Shown: positions 13,258-24,159 of the stretch, piece by piece
How positions within the stretch are numbered: position 1 is the stretch's first letter
How the letters are laid out: every line of letters begins with the position of its first letter
NCBI RefSeq assembly: GCF_900215145.1
Contig: NZ_OBDO01000010.1
Location: 62,001 to 126,000 of the forward strand
Direction of reading: 5' to 3'
DNA: 64,000 nt
From: Geodermatophilus sabuli
GTDB lineage: Bacteria; Actinomycetota; Actinomycetes; Mycobacteriales; Geodermatophilaceae
The notes under the pieces: model-generated
What the model saw: the letters and a program-made list of their open reading frames with translations, nothing else
Database searches by the model: none
Told to the model about the DNA's origin: nothing
Program-made: the position numbers and the translations under genes

Positions 13258-15495
13258 TCAGTCGTTGCCGGGGCCGAGCGTCGTCTTCTGGATCTGCATG
13301 AGGAACTCGATGTTGTTCCGCGTCTTCTTGAGCTTGTCCAGCAGCAGCTCGAGGGCCTGCTGGGGCTCGAGCGCGGCGAGCACCCGGCGCAGCTTGATGA
13401 CGATGGCCAGCTCGTCGGGCGACATGAGGATCTCCTCCTTGCGCGTGCCCGACGCGTTGACGTCCACGGCCGGGAAGACCCGCTTGTCCGCCAGCCGGCG
13501 GTCGAGCTTGATCTCCGCGTTACCGGTGCCCTTGAACTCCTCGAAGATGACCGTGTCCATCGTGGACCCGGTCTCCACCAGCGCCGAGGCGATGATGGTG
13601 AGCGAGCCGCCGTTCTCGATGTTGCGGGCGGCACCGAGGAAGCGCTTGGGCGGGTAGAGCGCCGTGGAGTCGACACCGCCGGAGAGGATGCGCCCGCTGG
13701 CCGGGGCCGCCAGGTTGTAGGCGCGGCCCAGGCGGGTGATCGAGTCCAGCAGGACGACGACGTCGTGGCCCATCTCGACCAGCCGCTTGGCCCGCTCGAT
13801 GGACAGCTCGGCGACCGTGGTGTGGTCCGACGGCGGCCGGTCGAAGGTCGAGGCGATGACCTCGCCCTTCACCGAGCGCTGCATGTCGGTGACCTCCTCG
13901 GGCCGCTCGTCGACGAGGACGACCATGAGGTGGCACTCGGGGTTGTTCGTGGTGATCGCGTTGGCGATCGCCTGCAGCACCATCGTCTTGCCGGCCTTGG
14001 GCGGGCTGACGATGAGGGCGCGCTGCCCCTTGCCGATCGGCATGACCAGGTCGATGACCCGGGTGGTCAGCTGGTGCGGCTCGGTCTCCAGCCGCAGGCG
14101 CTCCTGCGGGTAGAGCGGGGTCAGCTTGGTGAACTCCGGGCGCTGGCGGGCCTGCTCGGGGTCCAGGCCGTTGACCGTGTCCAGCCGGACCAGCGCGTTG
14201 TACTTGTCCTTGCGCTCGCCCTCGCGCGGCTGCCGGACGGCGCCGGTGATGGCGTCACCGCGGCGCAGGCCGTAGCGGCGCACCTGTGACAGCGACACGT
14301 ACACGTCGTTCGGGCCGGTCAGGTACCCCGACGTCCGGACGAAGGCGTAGTTGTCCAGCACGTCGAGGATGCCGGCGACCGGGAGCAGGACGTCGTCCTC
14401 GCTGACGGTCGGCTCGCCCTGGTCGAAACGCTCGCGGCCCGTGGTGCCCCGGCGGTTGCGGTCCCGGTAGCGGCGGCCGCGGCGGCCGCGACCGCCCTCG
14501 AAGTCGTCGTCGTCCTCGTCGTTGCGGTCGTTCCCGCCCCGGTCGTTGCGGGTGTCGTTCCGGTTCTCCGGACGCCCGCCGCGGTCGTTGCGCTCGTTGC
14601 GGTCCGGGCCGCGGTTGCCGTCACGGGTGCCGTCCCGGCCGTCGCGGTTCTCGCGGTTGCCCCGCTCGGCGCGGTCGCCACCGTCCCGGTTGCCGCTCTC
14701 GCGGTTGTCGCGGGCGCCCCGCTCGGCGCGGTCGCCACCGTCCCGGTTCCCGCTCTCGCGGTTGCCGTCGCGGTCGCCGCGGGTGCGGTTGCCGCGCTCG
14801 CCACGGTCGCGGCTGCGCTGCGGACGTTCGCCGTCCACGCGGTCGCCGTCGGCCTTCTCCGGCGCGGTGGTGCTGTCGGCGGCCGGCGGCTCGGTGCGCG
14901 GCTCGGCGGCCGGCGCCTCGGTGCGCGGCTCGGCGGCCGGCACGGCGGCTGCGGGAGCCGGGGAGTCCGTGGCCGGGGCTGCCGGGGACGCAGCTCCGCC
15001 GTCCACGGCGGGGGCGCCGGCGGGACGGCTGGCGGCACGACGCCGACGGGGAGCGGCCTCGGCGGGGGTCTCGGGAGCAGCGGCCGGCGCGGTCACCGGG
15101 CCCCCGTTGGCCCCACCGCTGACGGGCGCCTCGAGCGGCGCGGCCGTGGCGGCGACACCGCGGGCGGCGTCGGCGCCCTGGGTGCTGTCGGTGCTCGCGG
15201 CGCGGGCCGTCGGGGTGCCGGTGGGAGTCCGGCCCTCGGCCGGGGCGGCTGGCGCGTTGCCGGCGCCCTCGCCGCCGACCTGGCGGGCGGAGATCGCGGC
15301 GACGAGGTCGCCCTTGCGCATCCGGCCGGTGCCGGAGATGCCGAGCTCGGCCGCCAGCCGCTGCAACTCGGGCAACAACATGCCGGACAGCCCGCTGCCG
15401 CGGCGACGGGTGCGGCCCGTCGTCCCAGAAGCGGCAGATGCCTCGTCGGTCCCCGCGCTCTGCGGCGCGGCGACGAGGTCGGTGGTCTCGCTCAC
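13258..15495 (-). CDS. rho: Transcription termination factor Rho with long RGN/D-rich insertion
   Basis: This is a 745-residue hexameric RNA helicase. The Rho_N helical domain is at about residues 35-75 ([20 protein letters not shown]). Then comes an Ala/Pro-rich stretch and an Arg/Asn/Asp/Gly-rich segment at about 225-345 rich in [11 protein letters not shown] units. The cold-shock RNA-binding domain starts near [20 protein letters not shown], and the ATPase has Walker [14 protein letters not shown]. coli Rho is 419 residues. Such insertions are known in actinobacteria and increase RNA affinity or drive condensation. Confidence 0.96.
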   Translation of the reverse strand: MSETTDLVAAPQSAGTDEASAASGTTGRTRRRGSGLSGMLLPELQRLAAELGISGTGRMRKGDLVAAISARQVGGEGAGNAPAAPAEGRTPTGTPTARAASTDSTQGADAARGVAATAAPLEAPVSGGANGGPVTAPAAAPETPAEAAPRRRRAASRPAGAPAVDGGAASPAAPATDSPAPAAAVPAAEPRTEAPAAEPRTEPPAADSTTAPEKADGDRVDGERPQRSRDRGERGNRTRGDRDGNRESGNRDGGDRAERGARDNRESGNRDGGDRAERGNRENRDGRDGTRDGNRGPDRNERNDRGGRPENRNDTRNDRGGNDRNDEDDDDFEGGRGRRGRRYRDRNRRGTTGRERFDQGEPTVSEDDVLLPVAGILDVLDNYAFVRTSGYLTGPNDVYVSLSQVRRYGLRRGDAITGAVRQPREGERKDKYNALVRLDTVNGLDPEQARQRPEFTKLTPLYPQERLRLETEPHQLTTRVIDLVMPIGKGQRALIVSPPKAGKTMVLQAIANAITTNNPECHLMVVLVDERPEEVTDMQRSVKGEVIASTFDRPPSDHTTVAELSIERAKRLVEMGHDVVVLLDSITRLGRAYNLAAPASGRILSGGVDSTALYPPKRFLGAARNIENGGSLTIIASALVETGSTMDTVIFEEFKGTGNAEIKLDRRLADKRVFPAVDVNASGTRKEEILMSPDELAIVIKLRRVLAALEPQQALELLLDKLKKTRNNIEFLMQIQKTTLGPGND
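14660..14773 (-). repeat. 57-bp in-frame direct repeat in the rho insertion
   Basis: Two near-identical 57-bp units (14660-14716 and 14717-14773) encode two 19-residue copies based on [16 protein letters not shown]. They differ at only a few bases over most of their length, which suggests recent expansion by slippage or recombination. Length variation between strains is likely. Confidence 0.7.
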
Positions 15496-15687
15496 GTACA
15501 GGTCCTTCCCTGCGGAGACCTGCGCCTACCAGCGCAGGGGGTGAGCCGGCCCTCCCTCGGTCCGGCTCGGGAGCGGGACAGCAGGGAGAACGGGATCGAT
15601 GAGGTGCGGGGCGGAATCTGCGGCGACGGAATGGATACGTCTGCAACGCCCCGCGCGAGGCTCGCCCCTGGGGGCGGCTACGCCGTG

Positions 15688-15716
15688 AGCCTAAACCGCG
15701 CTCACGAACACGACAA
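15688..15716 (-). promoter_or_regulatory. Housekeeping-type promoter of rho
   Basis: On the minus strand TTGTCG (15711-15716) and TAGGCT (15688-15693) are separated by exactly 17 nt, a good match to a primary sigma-factor promoter. The predicted start near 15681 gives a leader of about 185 nt before rho, in the spacer after thrB (15496-15743). A long rho leader would suit autogenous Rho-dependent control, as known for E. coli rho. Confidence 0.6.
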
Positions 15717-15743
15717 CACTGGTGAGTACCGGTGTGTTCCTCG

Positions 15744-16694
15744 TTACCGAGACGATACCTGAACGCCCCGGTCCAGCACGGCAGCACCGCCGGCGTCGAC
15801 GTCGAGTGGCAGCACCGCCCACCCCTGAGGGGTGAGATCGGCCACCGTGCGCACCGCGCCCGGCTCCTCCCCCACCTCACCGTCGAGCCGGCGGGCCAGG
15901 ACCAGGACGCTGGGCCCGGCACCGGAGACGACGGCCGCGTGGCCGGCGGCGCGCAGCCGCTCGAGCACGGCCAGGGTGTCGGGCATCGCGGCGGCGCGCT
16001 GCCGCTGGTGCAGCCGGTCGTCGGTGGCGTCGAGCAGCAGCGCCGGCGCGGTGGTCAGGGCGTGCGTGAGCAGCGCCGCCCGGGAGGCGTTGAACACGGC
16101 GTCCGCGTGCGGCACCAGCTCGGGCAGCAGGCTGCGGGCCACGTGCGTCGACAGCGTCCCCGGCGGCACGAGGACGACGGGGACGACGTCGGGGTGCACC
16201 GCCAGCCGCTCGGCCCGTGCCCCGCCGGGCGTCGTCCACGACAGGGTCGCCCCGCCGAGGAGGCACGGCGCGACGTTGTCCGGGTGCCCCTCCATCTCGG
16301 TGGCCAGGCCGAGCGCGGCGTCGAGGTCGACGTCCTCGACGTCCGGGCACAGGGCCCACGCCCCGACGATCCCGGCGACGACGGCGGCCGCGGACGAGCC
16401 CATCCCCCGCCCCTGCGGGATGGTGTTCTCCGCGACCACCCGCAGCCCGGACGGCCGCCAGCCCAGCCGGTCACAGGCCGCGCGGAATGCCCGGACCACC
16501 AGGTGCGACTCGTCGGCGGGCAGGCTGTGCGCGCCCTCGCCGGTCATCACGACCTCCAGCCCGCCGGCGGCGGTGCTGAACTCCAGGACGTCGTGTCGGG
16601 CCAGGGCCAGGCCGGCGCAGTCGAACGCGGGGCCGAGGTTCGCGCTGGTGGCGGGGACACGCACCCGCACCGCATCGCCGGCCGGTGCGCTCAC
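15744..16694 (-). CDS. thrB: Homoserine kinase
   Basis: This 316-residue GHMP kinase phosphorylates homoserine with ATP in threonine synthesis. The N-terminus has [20 protein letters not shown], and the ATP loop is [19 protein letters not shown]. The C-terminal Gly motif is [15 protein letters not shown]. The GTG start at 16694 overlaps the thrC stop as GTGA. It is the last gene of argS-lysA-hom-thrC-thrB. Confidence 0.95.
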   Translation of the reverse strand: MSAPAGDAVRVRVPATSANLGPAFDCAGLALARHDVLEFSTAAGGLEVVMTGEGAHSLPADESHLVVRAFRAACDRLGWRPSGLRVVAENTIPQGRGMGSSAAAVVAGIVGAWALCPDVEDVDLDAALGLATEMEGHPDNVAPCLLGGATLSWTTPGGARAERLAVHPDVVPVVLVPPGTLSTHVARSLLPELVPHADAVFNASRAALLTHALTTAPALLLDATDDRLHQRQRAAAMPDTLAVLERLRAAGHAAVVSGAGPSVLVLARRLDGEVGEEPGAVRTVADLTPQGWAVLPLDVDAGGAAVLDRGVQVSSR

Positions 16695-17776
16695 AGGCCC
16701 AGCTGCGCCGCGGCGACGGCCGCGTCGACCGGGACGGTCACCGGCGCGGGGGCACCGGAGATGGCCCACTCCGGGTCCTTGAGGCCGTTGCCGGTCACCG
16801 TGCAGACCACGCGCTGCCCGGGCTCGAGCCCGCCGGCCTGCGCCACCTTGAGCAGCCCGGCGACCGACGCGGCCGACGCGGGCTCGACGAAGACCGCCTC
16901 GCTGCGCGCCAGCAGCCGGTAGGCGGCGAGGATCTCGCGGTCGGTGACGCTGTCGATGAGGCCGCCGGACTCGTCGCGGGCGGCCAGGGCCTTCGTCCAC
17001 GACGCGGGGTTCCCGATGCGGATCGCGGTGGCGATCGTCTGCGGGTGCTCGACGACCTGGCCGGTGACGATCGGTGCGGCGCCGGCCGCCTGGAAGCCCC
17101 ACATGCGGGGGCGCTGCGAGGCGGTGCCGTCGTCGGCGTACTCACGGTAGCCCTGCCAGTAGGCGGTGATGTTGCCGGCGTTGCCGACCGGCAGGCAGTG
17201 GATGTCCGGGGCGTCGCCGAGGACGTCGACGATCTCGAACGAGGCCGTCTTCTGCCCCTCGATGCGGAACTGGTTGACGCTGTTGACCAGGCTGACCGGG
17301 TAGTCGATCGCGAGCTTGCTGGCCAGCGCCAGGCAGTCGTCGAAGTTGCCGTCGACCTGCAGCAGCTTCGCGCCGTGCACCAGGGCCTGGGCCAGCTTGC
17401 CGAGCGCGATCTTGCCCTGGGGCACCAGGACGGCGCAGACCAGCCCGGCCCGGGCGGCGTAGGCGGCGGCGCTGGCGCTGGTGTTGCCCGTGGAGGCGCA
17501 GATGACCGCCTGCGAGCCCTCCTCGACGGCCTTGGTGATGGCCATCGTCATCCCGCGGTCCTTGAACGACCCGGTCGGGTTGGCGCCCTCCACCTTGAGG
17601 TAGACGTCGCAGCCGGTGCGCCGGGAGATCTCCTGCGCCGGCACCAGGGGGGTCGCGCCCTCCTGCAGCGTCACCACGGGCGTGCTGTCGCTGACCGGCA
17701 GCCGGGAGCGGTAGGCCTCGATGAGCCCGGGCCAGTACGGCGAGACGGTGCCCCGCACGGGCAGCTGGGTGGTCAT
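16691..17776 (-). CDS. thrC: Threonine synthase
   Basis: This 361-residue PLP enzyme converts O-phosphohomoserine to threonine. The PLP lysine lies in [20 protein letters not shown], the phosphate-binding loop in [19 protein letters not shown] and the Gly-rich PLP contact in [15 protein letters not shown]. It is the short bacterial type without a plant-like SAM domain. Both ends overlap neighbours by 4 nt. Confidence 0.96.
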   Translation of the reverse strand: MTTQLPVRGTVSPYWPGLIEAYRSRLPVSDSTPVVTLQEGATPLVPAQEISRRTGCDVYLKVEGANPTGSFKDRGMTMAITKAVEEGSQAVICASTGNTSASAAAYAARAGLVCAVLVPQGKIALGKLAQALVHGAKLLQVDGNFDDCLALASKLAIDYPVSLVNSVNQFRIEGQKTASFEIVDVLGDAPDIHCLPVGNAGNITAYWQGYREYADDGTASQRPRMWGFQAAGAAPIVTGQVVEHPQTIATAIRIGNPASWTKALAARDESGGLIDSVTDREILAAYRLLARSEAVFVEPASAASVAGLLKVAQAGGLEPGQRVVCTVTGNGLKDPEWAISGAPAPVTVPVDAAVAAAQLGL

Positions 17777-19077
17777 GAGAGTCCCTCCACACGCAGGATG
17801 CTGGTCACGCCACGGACGGCGGGCATCTCCCGCAGCGCGGCGACGGTCGCCGACAGGGCGGCGTCCGGGGCGCTGTGGGTCACGATGACCAGCGTCGCGG
17901 CGTCCCCGTGCCCGTCCTGGCGCACGGTGGCGATGCTGACGCCGTGGCGGGCGAACTCCTGCGCCACCGTCGCCAGCACGCCGGGCTTGTCCGCGACGTC
18001 GAGGCTGACGTGGTAGCGGGTCGGGGTCTCGGCGATGGGCCGGGCCGGCAGGCCCGCGTACGTGGTCACCCCGGGCCCGGCCACGCCGGCGACGCGGTTG
18101 CGCGCCACGGCGACCAGGTCGCCGAGGACGGCACTGGCCGTCGGCCGGCCGCCGGCGCCCTGGCCGTAGAACATCAGCTGCCCGGCCGCCTCGGCCTCGA
18201 CGAAGACGGCGTTGAACGCGCCGCCGACGGCGGCCAGCGGGTGCGTCGTCGGGATCATCGCCGGGTGCACGCGGACGGCGACCGAGTCCGACGCGGCGTC
18301 GCCGTCGTCGGCGGTGACCCGCTCGCAGATGGCCAGCAGCTTCACCGTGCAGCCGATCTCCGCGGCGCGGGCGACGTCGGTCGCCGTCACCGCCGAGATG
18401 CCCTCGCGGTAGACGTCGGCGGCGGTGACCTCGGTGTGGAACGCCAGCGACGCGAGGATCGCGGCCTTCGCCGCCGCGTCGAACCCGTCGACGTCGGCGG
18501 TCGGGTCGGCCTCGGCGTAGCCCAGCTCGGTCGCCTCGGCCAGTGCCTCGGTGAACCCGTGCCCGGTCTCGGCCATGCGGGAGAGGATGTAGTTCGTCGT
18601 CCCGTTGACGATGCCGACGACGCGGCGCAGCTGGTCACCGGCCAGCGACTCGCGCAGCGGGCGCAGCAGCGGGATGGCCCCGGCGACCGCGGCCTCGTAG
18701 TAGAGGTCCACGCCTGCCTTGGCGGCCGCGGCGTGCAGGGCTGAGCCGTCGTCGGCGAGCAGCGCCTTGTTCGCGCTCACCACCGACTTGCCGGCCTCGA
18801 AGGCCGCCATCAACAGCGACCGCGCCGGCTCGATCCCGCCGATGACCTCGACGACGAGGTCGACGTCCGGGCGGGTGACCAGGGCCTCGGCGTCGGTGGT
18901 CAGCAGGGCGGCGGGGACGTCGGGGTGCCGGTCGGGACGGCGGACGGCGACCCCGGCGACCTCGACCGGCCGGCCGATGCGGGCGGCGAGGTCCCCGGAC
19001 TGGTCCTCGAGCAGGCGGAGCACGTCGCTGCCGACGGTTCCGCAGCCGAGCAGCGCGACCTTCAGCGGCGTCGTCAC
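17773..19077 (-). CDS. hom: Homoserine dehydrogenase
   Basis: This 434-residue enzyme reduces aspartate semialdehyde to homoserine with NAD(P)H. The Rossmann motif is [20 protein letters not shown] and the catalytic region includes [16 protein letters not shown]-terminal ACT domain starts near residue 350 ([20 protein letters not shown]), which normally confers threonine feedback inhibition. ATG at 19077 overlaps the lysA stop by 4 nt. Confidence 0.96.
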   Translation of the reverse strand: MTTPLKVALLGCGTVGSDVLRLLEDQSGDLAARIGRPVEVAGVAVRRPDRHPDVPAALLTTDAEALVTRPDVDLVVEVIGGIEPARSLLMAAFEAGKSVVSANKALLADDGSALHAAAAKAGVDLYYEAAVAGAIPLLRPLRESLAGDQLRRVVGIVNGTTNYILSRMAETGHGFTEALAEATELGYAEADPTADVDGFDAAAKAAILASLAFHTEVTAADVYREGISAVTATDVARAAEIGCTVKLLAICERVTADDGDAASDSVAVRVHPAMIPTTHPLAAVGGAFNAVFVEAEAAGQLMFYGQGAGGRPTASAVLGDLVAVARNRVAGVAGPGVTTYAGLPARPIAETPTRYHVSLDVADKPGVLATVAQEFARHGVSIATVRQDGHGDAATLVIVTHSAPDAALSATVAALREMPAVRGVTSILRVEGLS

Positions 19078-20600
19078 GACCGGACCTCCACGCCGACCCC
19101 GGCGCCCGTCGAGCGGGCTCCGGCCGGGTTCTCGGGGGCCGGCTGGTCGATCGCCGGCGAGGGCGCGGGCACGTCAGCGAGGACGGCATCGAGGGCGAAC
19201 ACGTCCGACAGTGTCTGACGTCGCACGACCTCCGTGGCGACGCCCTCCCGCACCGCCACCACCGGGGGCTTGAGCAGGTAGTTGTAGTTGCTGGCCATCG
19301 ACCAGCAGTACGCGCCGGTCGCGGCGACGGCGAGCAGGTCGCCGGCCTGCACGTCCGACGGCAGCCACAGGTCACGCACCAGGACGTCCCCGCTCTCGCA
19401 GTGCTTGCCCACCACCCGGCACAGGGCCGGCGGCGCGGTGGAGACCCGGTTGGCCAGCACGCACGTGTAGGCGGCGTCGTAGAGGGCGGTGCGGATGTTG
19501 TCGCTCATCCCCCCGTCGACGGAGACGTAGTTGCGCACGAGGGGCGTCCCCGGCGCGCCGCTGGCCCCCAGCCGCACCGGCTTGATGGTGCCGATCTCGT
19601 ACAGCGTGACCGTCCCGGGGCCGGCGATGGCCCGTCCCGGCTCGACGGCCAGCCGCGGCACCGGCAGGTCAAGCGCCGCGCACTCCGCGGCGACGACCGC
19701 GCGCAGCCGCGCGGCGACGTCGGACGGGGTCACCGGGTCGTCCTCGGCGAGGTAGGCGATGCCGAACCCGCCGCCGAGGTTGAGCTCGGCCAGCACCTCC
19801 CCCGTCGCCTGCGCGATCTGCCCCATGAGCCCGACCACCCGGTGGGCGGCGGCCTCGAAGCCGGCGGTGTCGAAGATCTGCGAACCGATGTGGCTGTGCA
19901 GCCCGGTCAGCCGCAGGGCCGGCTCGCGGATCACCCGCACCGCGGCGGTCAGCGCGTCCCCGGTGGCCAGCGAGAAGCCGAACTTCTGGTCCTCGTGCGC
20001 GGTGGCGATGAACTCGTGGGTGTGCGCCTCGATCCCGACGGTGGCCCGGATCAGCACCGGCACCGCGGTGCCTCCGGCGGCCACCCGCGCGGCGGCCAGC
20101 GGCACCAGCCGCTCGATCTCGTCGAAGGAGTCGAGGACGACGTGGCCGATGCCGGCGTCGACGGCCAGCTGCAGCTCGACCAGCGACTTGTTGTTGCCGT
20201 GCAGCGCGATCCGCTCGGCCGGGAAGCCGGCGGCCAGCGCGAGGGCCAGCTCGTTGCCCGAGCAGGCGTCCAGGTGCAAGCCGTCCTCGGCGATCCAGCG
20301 GGCCACCTGCCCGCAGAGGAACGCCTTGGAGGCGTAGTGCACGTCGGCGCCCTCGAACGCCGCGGCGAAGTCCGCCGCCCGGCCCCGGAAGTCGTCCTCG
20401 TCGAGGACGAACAGCGGCGTGCCGTGCGCGCGGGCCAGCTCGGTGACCGGCCGGCCGCCGAGGTGCAGCTCGCCGTCGACCCGCGTCGCCGAGCGCGGCC
20501 ACACCGCGGCGTCGAGCGTCCCGAGGTCCTCCGGCGGGGCGCCAGCTGCCGACGGCGGGGTGAGCCCGCCGTGCAGCGGGCCGGCCGGGTGCGCCCTCAC
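19074..20600 (-). CDS. lysA: Diaminopimelate decarboxylase
   Basis: This 508-residue PLP enzyme of the alanine-racemase fold makes L-lysine from meso-diaminopimelate. The PLP lysine is in [17 protein letters not shown], the conserved [11 protein letters not shown] and [13 protein letters not shown] loops follow, and [16 protein letters not shown] near residue 395 is the second active-site loop. It is longer than the roughly 450-residue norm because of an N-terminal extension and a Pro/Ala tail ([20 protein letters not shown]). GTG at 20600 overlaps the argS stop. Confidence 0.95.
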   Translation of the reverse strand: MRAHPAGPLHGGLTPPSAAGAPPEDLGTLDAAVWPRSATRVDGELHLGGRPVTELARAHGTPLFVLDEDDFRGRAADFAAAFEGADVHYASKAFLCGQVARWIAEDGLHLDACSGNELALALAAGFPAERIALHGNNKSLVELQLAVDAGIGHVVLDSFDEIERLVPLAAARVAAGGTAVPVLIRATVGIEAHTHEFIATAHEDQKFGFSLATGDALTAAVRVIREPALRLTGLHSHIGSQIFDTAGFEAAAHRVVGLMGQIAQATGEVLAELNLGGGFGIAYLAEDDPVTPSDVAARLRAVVAAECAALDLPVPRLAVEPGRAIAGPGTVTLYEIGTIKPVRLGASGAPGTPLVRNYVSVDGGMSDNIRTALYDAAYTCVLANRVSTAPPALCRVVGKHCESGDVLVRDLWLPSDVQAGDLLAVAATGAYCWSMASNYNYLLKPPVVAVREGVATEVVRRQTLSDVFALDAVLADVPAPSPAIDQPAPENPAGARSTGAGVGVEVRS

Positions 20601-22273
20601 ATCCGCTCCGGGGCGCTCACGCCGAGGACACCGAGGCCGTTGCGGAGCACCACCGCGGTCGCCGCGCACAGCCACAGCCGGGCGGTGGTCAGGGCGGTGG
20701 GCTCCTCGTCACCGCGCGGCAGCACCCGGCAGGAGTCGTAGAACCGGTGGTAGGTGCCGGCCAGCTCCTCGAGGTAGCGGGCCACCCGGTGCGGGGCGCG
20801 CAGCTCCGCGGCCGAGGACACCACCCGGGGGAACTCGCCGATCGCCCGCAGCAGGTCGTTCTCCCGCTCGTGGGTCAGCTGGCCGGGGTCGACGGCGCCG
20901 GCCGGGGTGGGCGGGTCGAGGCTCGAAGCCAGACCGAGGTCGGCGGCGTTGCGCAGCACCGAGGAGATCCGGGCGTGCGCGTACTGCACGTAGAAGACCG
21001 GGTTGTCGTTGGTCTGCCGGCTCCACAGGTCGGCGTCGATGTCGATCTGCTGGTCGACCGAGGCGCGGGCGAGCGCGTAGCGGGCGGCATCGGTGCCGAC
21101 GGCGTCGACGAGGTCGGTGAGCAGCACGAAGTTGCCCTTGCGCTTGCTCATCCGCACCGGCTCGCCGTCGCGCACGAGGTTGACCAGCTGGCCGATGAGG
21201 ATCTCGAGGTGGGTGCCGGGGTCGTCGCCCGCGGCGGCCACCAGCGCCTTGTACCGGCCGACGTACCCGGAGTGGTCCGCGCCCAGCATGATCACGACCC
21301 GGTCGAACCCGCGCGCCCGCTTGTCCAGGTAGTAGGCGCAGTCGGCGGCGAAGTAGGTCGGCTCGCCGTCGTTCTTGACCAGCACGCGGTCCTTGTCGTC
21401 GCCGAAGTCCGTCGTCCGCAGCCAGATGGCGTCGTCGGCCTCGTAGACGTGCCCCTGCTCGCGCAGCGTGGCGACGGCCTTCTCCAGCGCACCGGAGGTG
21501 TGCAGCGTCCGCTCGGAGAAGAACGTGTCGAAGTGGACGCCGAAGCCGTCGAGGGTGGCGCGGATGTCGGCGACCATCGCCTCGACGCCGCGCTCGGCGA
21601 AGACGGTCAGCTGCTCGTCCTCGGGCCGCTCCAGCAGGCCCGGCTCGGCGGCGACCACCTGCTGGGCGACCGTCTCGACGTAGTCGCCCTGGTAGCCGTC
21701 CTCCGGGACCGGCCGGCCCAGCGCCGTCGCCTGCAGACTGCGCCCGAACCGCACGATCTGCGCCCCGGCGTCGTTGACGTAGTACTCCCGGCTCACCTCC
21801 GCGCCGCTGGCCTCCAGCAGGCGGGCCAGCGCGTCGCCGACGGCGGCCCAGCGGGTCGAGCCGAGGGTGACCGGGCCGGTCGGGTTGGCCGAGACGAACT
21901 CCAGGTTCAGCCGCTGGCCGGCGAGGGTGTCGGTGCGGCCGTAGGCCTCCCCCGCGGTCACCGCGTCGACGGCGATCCGGCCGAGCGCACCCTGGGCGAG
22001 GGTGATGTTGAGGAAGCCCGGGCCGGCCACGTCGACCGACGCGATGCCGGGCTGGGCGCGCAACTGCTCCGCGAGGGCCTCGGCGACCGCGCGCGGCGGC
22101 TGCCCGGCGGGCTTGGCCAGCCGCAGGGCGATGTTGGTGGCGTAGTCGCCGTGCTCGGGGTTCTTGGGCCGCTCGACGAGGACGTCGTCGGGGACCTCGA
22201 CCGACAGCACGCCGCGCTCGACGGCGGCGGCCACGGCGGTCCGGACGACGTCGCGCAACTGCTCCGGTGTCAC
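20597..22273 (-). CDS. argS: Arginyl-tRNA synthetase with atypical HIGH motif
   Basis: This 558-residue class I synthetase heads the operon. The Add1 domain and catalytic core are normal and the KMSKS region is [20 protein letters not shown]. The class signature HxGH should follow [10 protein letters not shown], but residues 136-139 read T-L-G-S before [10 protein letters not shown], so both His are replaced. I know the actinobacterial variant HIGG; loss of the first His is rarer. The C-terminal DALR anticodon domain is complete. GTG at 22273 begins the family alignment; the upstream open frame is non-coding. Confidence 0.93.
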   Translation of the reverse strand: MTPEQLRDVVRTAVAAAVERGVLSVEVPDDVLVERPKNPEHGDYATNIALRLAKPAGQPPRAVAEALAEQLRAQPGIASVDVAGPGFLNITLAQGALGRIAVDAVTAGEAYGRTDTLAGQRLNLEFVSANPTGPVTLGSTRWAAVGDALARLLEASGAEVSREYYVNDAGAQIVRFGRSLQATALGRPVPEDGYQGDYVETVAQQVVAAEPGLLERPEDEQLTVFAERGVEAMVADIRATLDGFGVHFDTFFSERTLHTSGALEKAVATLREQGHVYEADDAIWLRTTDFGDDKDRVLVKNDGEPTYFAADCAYYLDKRARGFDRVVIMLGADHSGYVGRYKALVAAAGDDPGTHLEILIGQLVNLVRDGEPVRMSKRKGNFVLLTDLVDAVGTDAARYALARASVDQQIDIDADLWSRQTNDNPVFYVQYAHARISSVLRNAADLGLASSLDPPTPAGAVDPGQLTHERENDLLRAIGEFPRVVSSAAELRAPHRVARYLEELAGTYHRFYDSCRVLPRGDEEPTALTTARLWLCAATAVVLRNGLGVLGVSAPERM

Positions 22274-22360
22274 CGCACGAGCGTACTGACCGCGGATCCC
22301 GGGCCCAGGGGCCGTCCCCGGACGGGCCGCGCCCCCCAGGGGGCTGCCAGGCCGCCGCCC

Positions 22361-22366
22361 TAGACT
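22361..22366 (+). promoter_or_regulatory. Candidate -10 box for the DUF3105 gene
   Basis: TAGACT lies in the 207-bp divergent spacer between argS and the DUF3105 gene, about 115 nt before the latter. The start codon has its own purine-rich GAGGAGCAG site. No good -35 hexamer is visible, so confidence is modest. Confidence 0.4.
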
Positions 22367-22480
22367 GGCCGCCCGGGGAGGGGCACACGGCCCGATCCCC
22401 CGGGGCCGGTGTCCGGCGCGGGCGCTCGCCCGGACCGACACGTCGCACGGTCCCCGAGGACCGAGCACGAGGAGCAGGCC

Positions 22481-23266
22481 GTGGCCAAGGACCGTAAGCC
22501 CCAGGACGGCCGCGCACGCGGCGGGTCCGGCAAGCCGGGTGCCGGCGGGCGGCCGGGCGCGGGCGGTCGCACGCGGCCGCCGGTCACGAACGTGGTGAGC
22601 CCACAGCGCCCCTGGGGCCTGATCGCCGCCGCGGTGGCCGTCGTGGTGTTCGCCGCCGCCGTCATCACCTACGCGGTGGTGCAGGTCCGCGAGGCCGACG
22701 AGGCGCGGGTCGACTCGGTCGACGAGATCGCGGGCGTGCAGACCTTCGACTACGACGCCGGGCAGGAGCACGTGACCACGCCCGTGCAGTACGAGCAGTC
22801 CCCGCCGGTGGGTGGGCCGCACGACGGCGAGTGGGCCGACTGCACCGGCACCGTCTACGACGTGGACATCCGGCACGAGAACGCCGTGCACAGCATGGAG
22901 CACGGCGCGGTCTGGATCACCTACGACCCCGAGGCCGTCTCCGCAGACGACATCGCCACGCTGGCCGAGGCCGCCGAGGAGTCCGGCCGGATGCTCTCCC
23001 CCTACGCCGGCCAGGACTCCCCCGTCAGCGTGCAGTCCTGGAACCACCAGCTGAAGGTGGACTCCGCGACCGACGAGCGGATCGTGCAGTTCGCCGACTT
23101 CATGACGTTCAACGCCGAGTTCTACCCGGAGGTCGGCGCGAGCTGCGAGAACCCCCAGTTCATCAGCGACCCCCTGACCGTGGACGACGGCAGCCGCGGC
23201 AGCGACGCGATGACCACCGACGCCCCGACCACGCCGGACGCCGGGGCCGAGACCGGCACCCCGTGA
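22481..23266 (+). CDS. DUF3105 membrane-anchored protein
   Basis: This 261-residue protein has a charged, Gly-rich N-terminus, one helix at about residues 46-68 ([20 protein letters not shown]) and an extracytoplasmic DUF3105 domain. Family marks are [22 protein letters not shown], then [30 protein letters not shown] and a late Cys (GASCENPQF). The function of DUF3105 is unknown; the conserved His and Cys suggest metal binding or a disulfide. GTG at 22481 follows GAGGAGCAG. The stop overlaps the DUF305 start by 4 nt, so the pair is one unit. Confidence 0.85.
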   Translation: MAKDRKPQDGRARGGSGKPGAGGRPGAGGRTRPPVTNVVSPQRPWGLIAAAVAVVVFAAAVITYAVVQVREADEARVDSVDEIAGVQTFDYDAGQEHVTTPVQYEQSPPVGGPHDGEWADCTGTVYDVDIRHENAVHSMEHGAVWITYDPEAVSADDIATLAEAAEESGRMLSPYAGQDSPVSVQSWNHQLKVDSATDERIVQFADFMTFNAEFYPEVGASCENPQFISDPLTVDDGSRGSDAMTTDAPTTPDAGAETGTP

Positions 23267-23922
23267 CCGCCGACGGGCACGCCCGCGGGCTGCGGACGGC
23301 GCTCCTGGCGGTGATCGCCGTCGGCCTGGTGCTGCTCGGCGGGGGCATCGCGGTCGCCGTGGGCATCGGCCGGGACGACGCCGCGGCCACCCCCACCGCC
23401 GACTCGGTGGACGCCGGGTTCTCCCGGGACATGGCCCGTCACCACCTGCAGGGCGTGGAGATGGCCAACCTGGCCCTCGAGCGCAGCACCGACCCCGAGG
23501 TCCGCCAGCTGGCCTTCGACATCTCCGCCACCCAGACCAACCAGGTCGGCCGCATGCAGGGCTGGCTGTCGCTGTGGGGCCTGCCGCCGTCGGGCGGGGA
23601 GACCATGGCCTGGATGGACGACCCCGCGATGGCGCACGGCGGGCACGACACGGCCGGCGGGCTCATGCCGGGGATGGCCACGGAGGAGGAGCTGGCCGAG
23701 CTGCGTAGGCTGTCGGGCACCGAGTTCGACGTCCAGTTCCTGCGGCTGATGATCCGCCACCACCAGGGCGGCGAGGACATGGCGGAGTACACCGCCGCGC
23801 ACGCCACCGAGCCCGCCGTCGCCACGCTGGCCCGTTCGATCGCGGAGACGCAGGCCGCCGAGGTGACGACGATGACGCGGATGCTCACCGCCCGCGGCGG
23901 CACCCCGCTCCCGGCCCCCTGA
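23263..23922 (+). CDS. DUF305 protein
   Basis: This 219-residue protein has an N-terminal signal anchor at about 10-33 ([20 protein letters not shown]) and a DUF305 four-helix bundle. The two halves each carry a His pair, [20 protein letters not shown] and [20 protein letters not shown], as in ferritin-like folds. A Met/His-rich linker ([20 protein letters not shown]) could bind copper. DUF305 proteins often sit with copper-handling genes, but none is adjacent here. Export is likely. The function is inferred. Confidence 0.85.
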   Translation: MTADGHARGLRTALLAVIAVGLVLLGGGIAVAVGIGRDDAAATPTADSVDAGFSRDMARHHLQGVEMANLALERSTDPEVRQLAFDISATQTNQVGRMQGWLSLWGLPPSGGETMAWMDDPAMAHGGHDTAGGLMPGMATEEELAELRRLSGTEFDVQFLRLMIRHHQGGEDMAEYTAAHATEPAVATLARSIAETQAAEVTTMTRMLTARGGTPLPAP

Positions 23923-23979
23923 GAGCCGCCGTCGGGGTCGCCGCCGGGGGCTGGTAACTTCTTCCTCGCCCCACCGCGA

Positions 23980-24051
23980 GCCCCCGTAGCTCAGGGGATA
24001 GAGCACCGCCCTCCGGAGGCGGGTGCGCAGGTTCGAATCCTGCCGGGGGCA
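23980..24051 (+). tRNA. tRNA-Arg (anticodon CCG)
   Basis: The cloverleaf folds fully: acceptor GCCCCCG (23980-23986) with CGGGGGC (24044-24050), anticodon stem CCGCC/GGCGG around loop CTCCGGA (anticodon CCG at 24013-24015), and T-arm GCAGG-TTCGAAT-CCTGC. The discriminator is A24051 and CCA is not encoded. It reads CGG codons. A TAACTT at 23955-23960 could be its -10 box. Confidence 0.95.
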
Positions 24052-24061
24052 CCCACCAGTG

Positions 24062-24095
24062 CTGACCGTTGGTCTCTCCGGGGCCTGACCGTTGG
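24062..24095 (+). repeat. Short direct repeat after tRNA-Arg
   Basis: CTGACCGTTGG occurs at 24062-24072 and again at 24085-24095, a 23-bp period. It lies between the tRNA and its terminator. I see no matching copy of the tRNA 3' end nearby that would make this an attachment site. Confidence 0.5.
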
Positions 24096-24108
24096 CCACC
24101 GGCACGAC

Positions 24109-24159
24109 GCAGAAAGGCCCCGCGGGCCCCGACGACGGGTCCTGGCGGGGCCTTTCTGC
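24109..24159 (+). terminator. Intrinsic terminator of tRNA-Arg
   Basis: A perfect 14-bp stem (24109-24122 with 24146-24159) encloses a GC-rich loop and is followed by TGTTTT. This is the only classical stem-plus-T-tract terminator I noticed in the window. Confidence 0.85.

Noticed and set aside
15541-15762. 73-codon plus-strand frame upstream of rho
   Set aside because: It lies in the rho promoter region, has no ribosome-binding site and no family features.
23980-24100. tRNA-Arg as an attachment site for an integrated element
   Set aside because: No repeated copy of the tRNA 3' end, no integrase and no change in composition are seen nearby.
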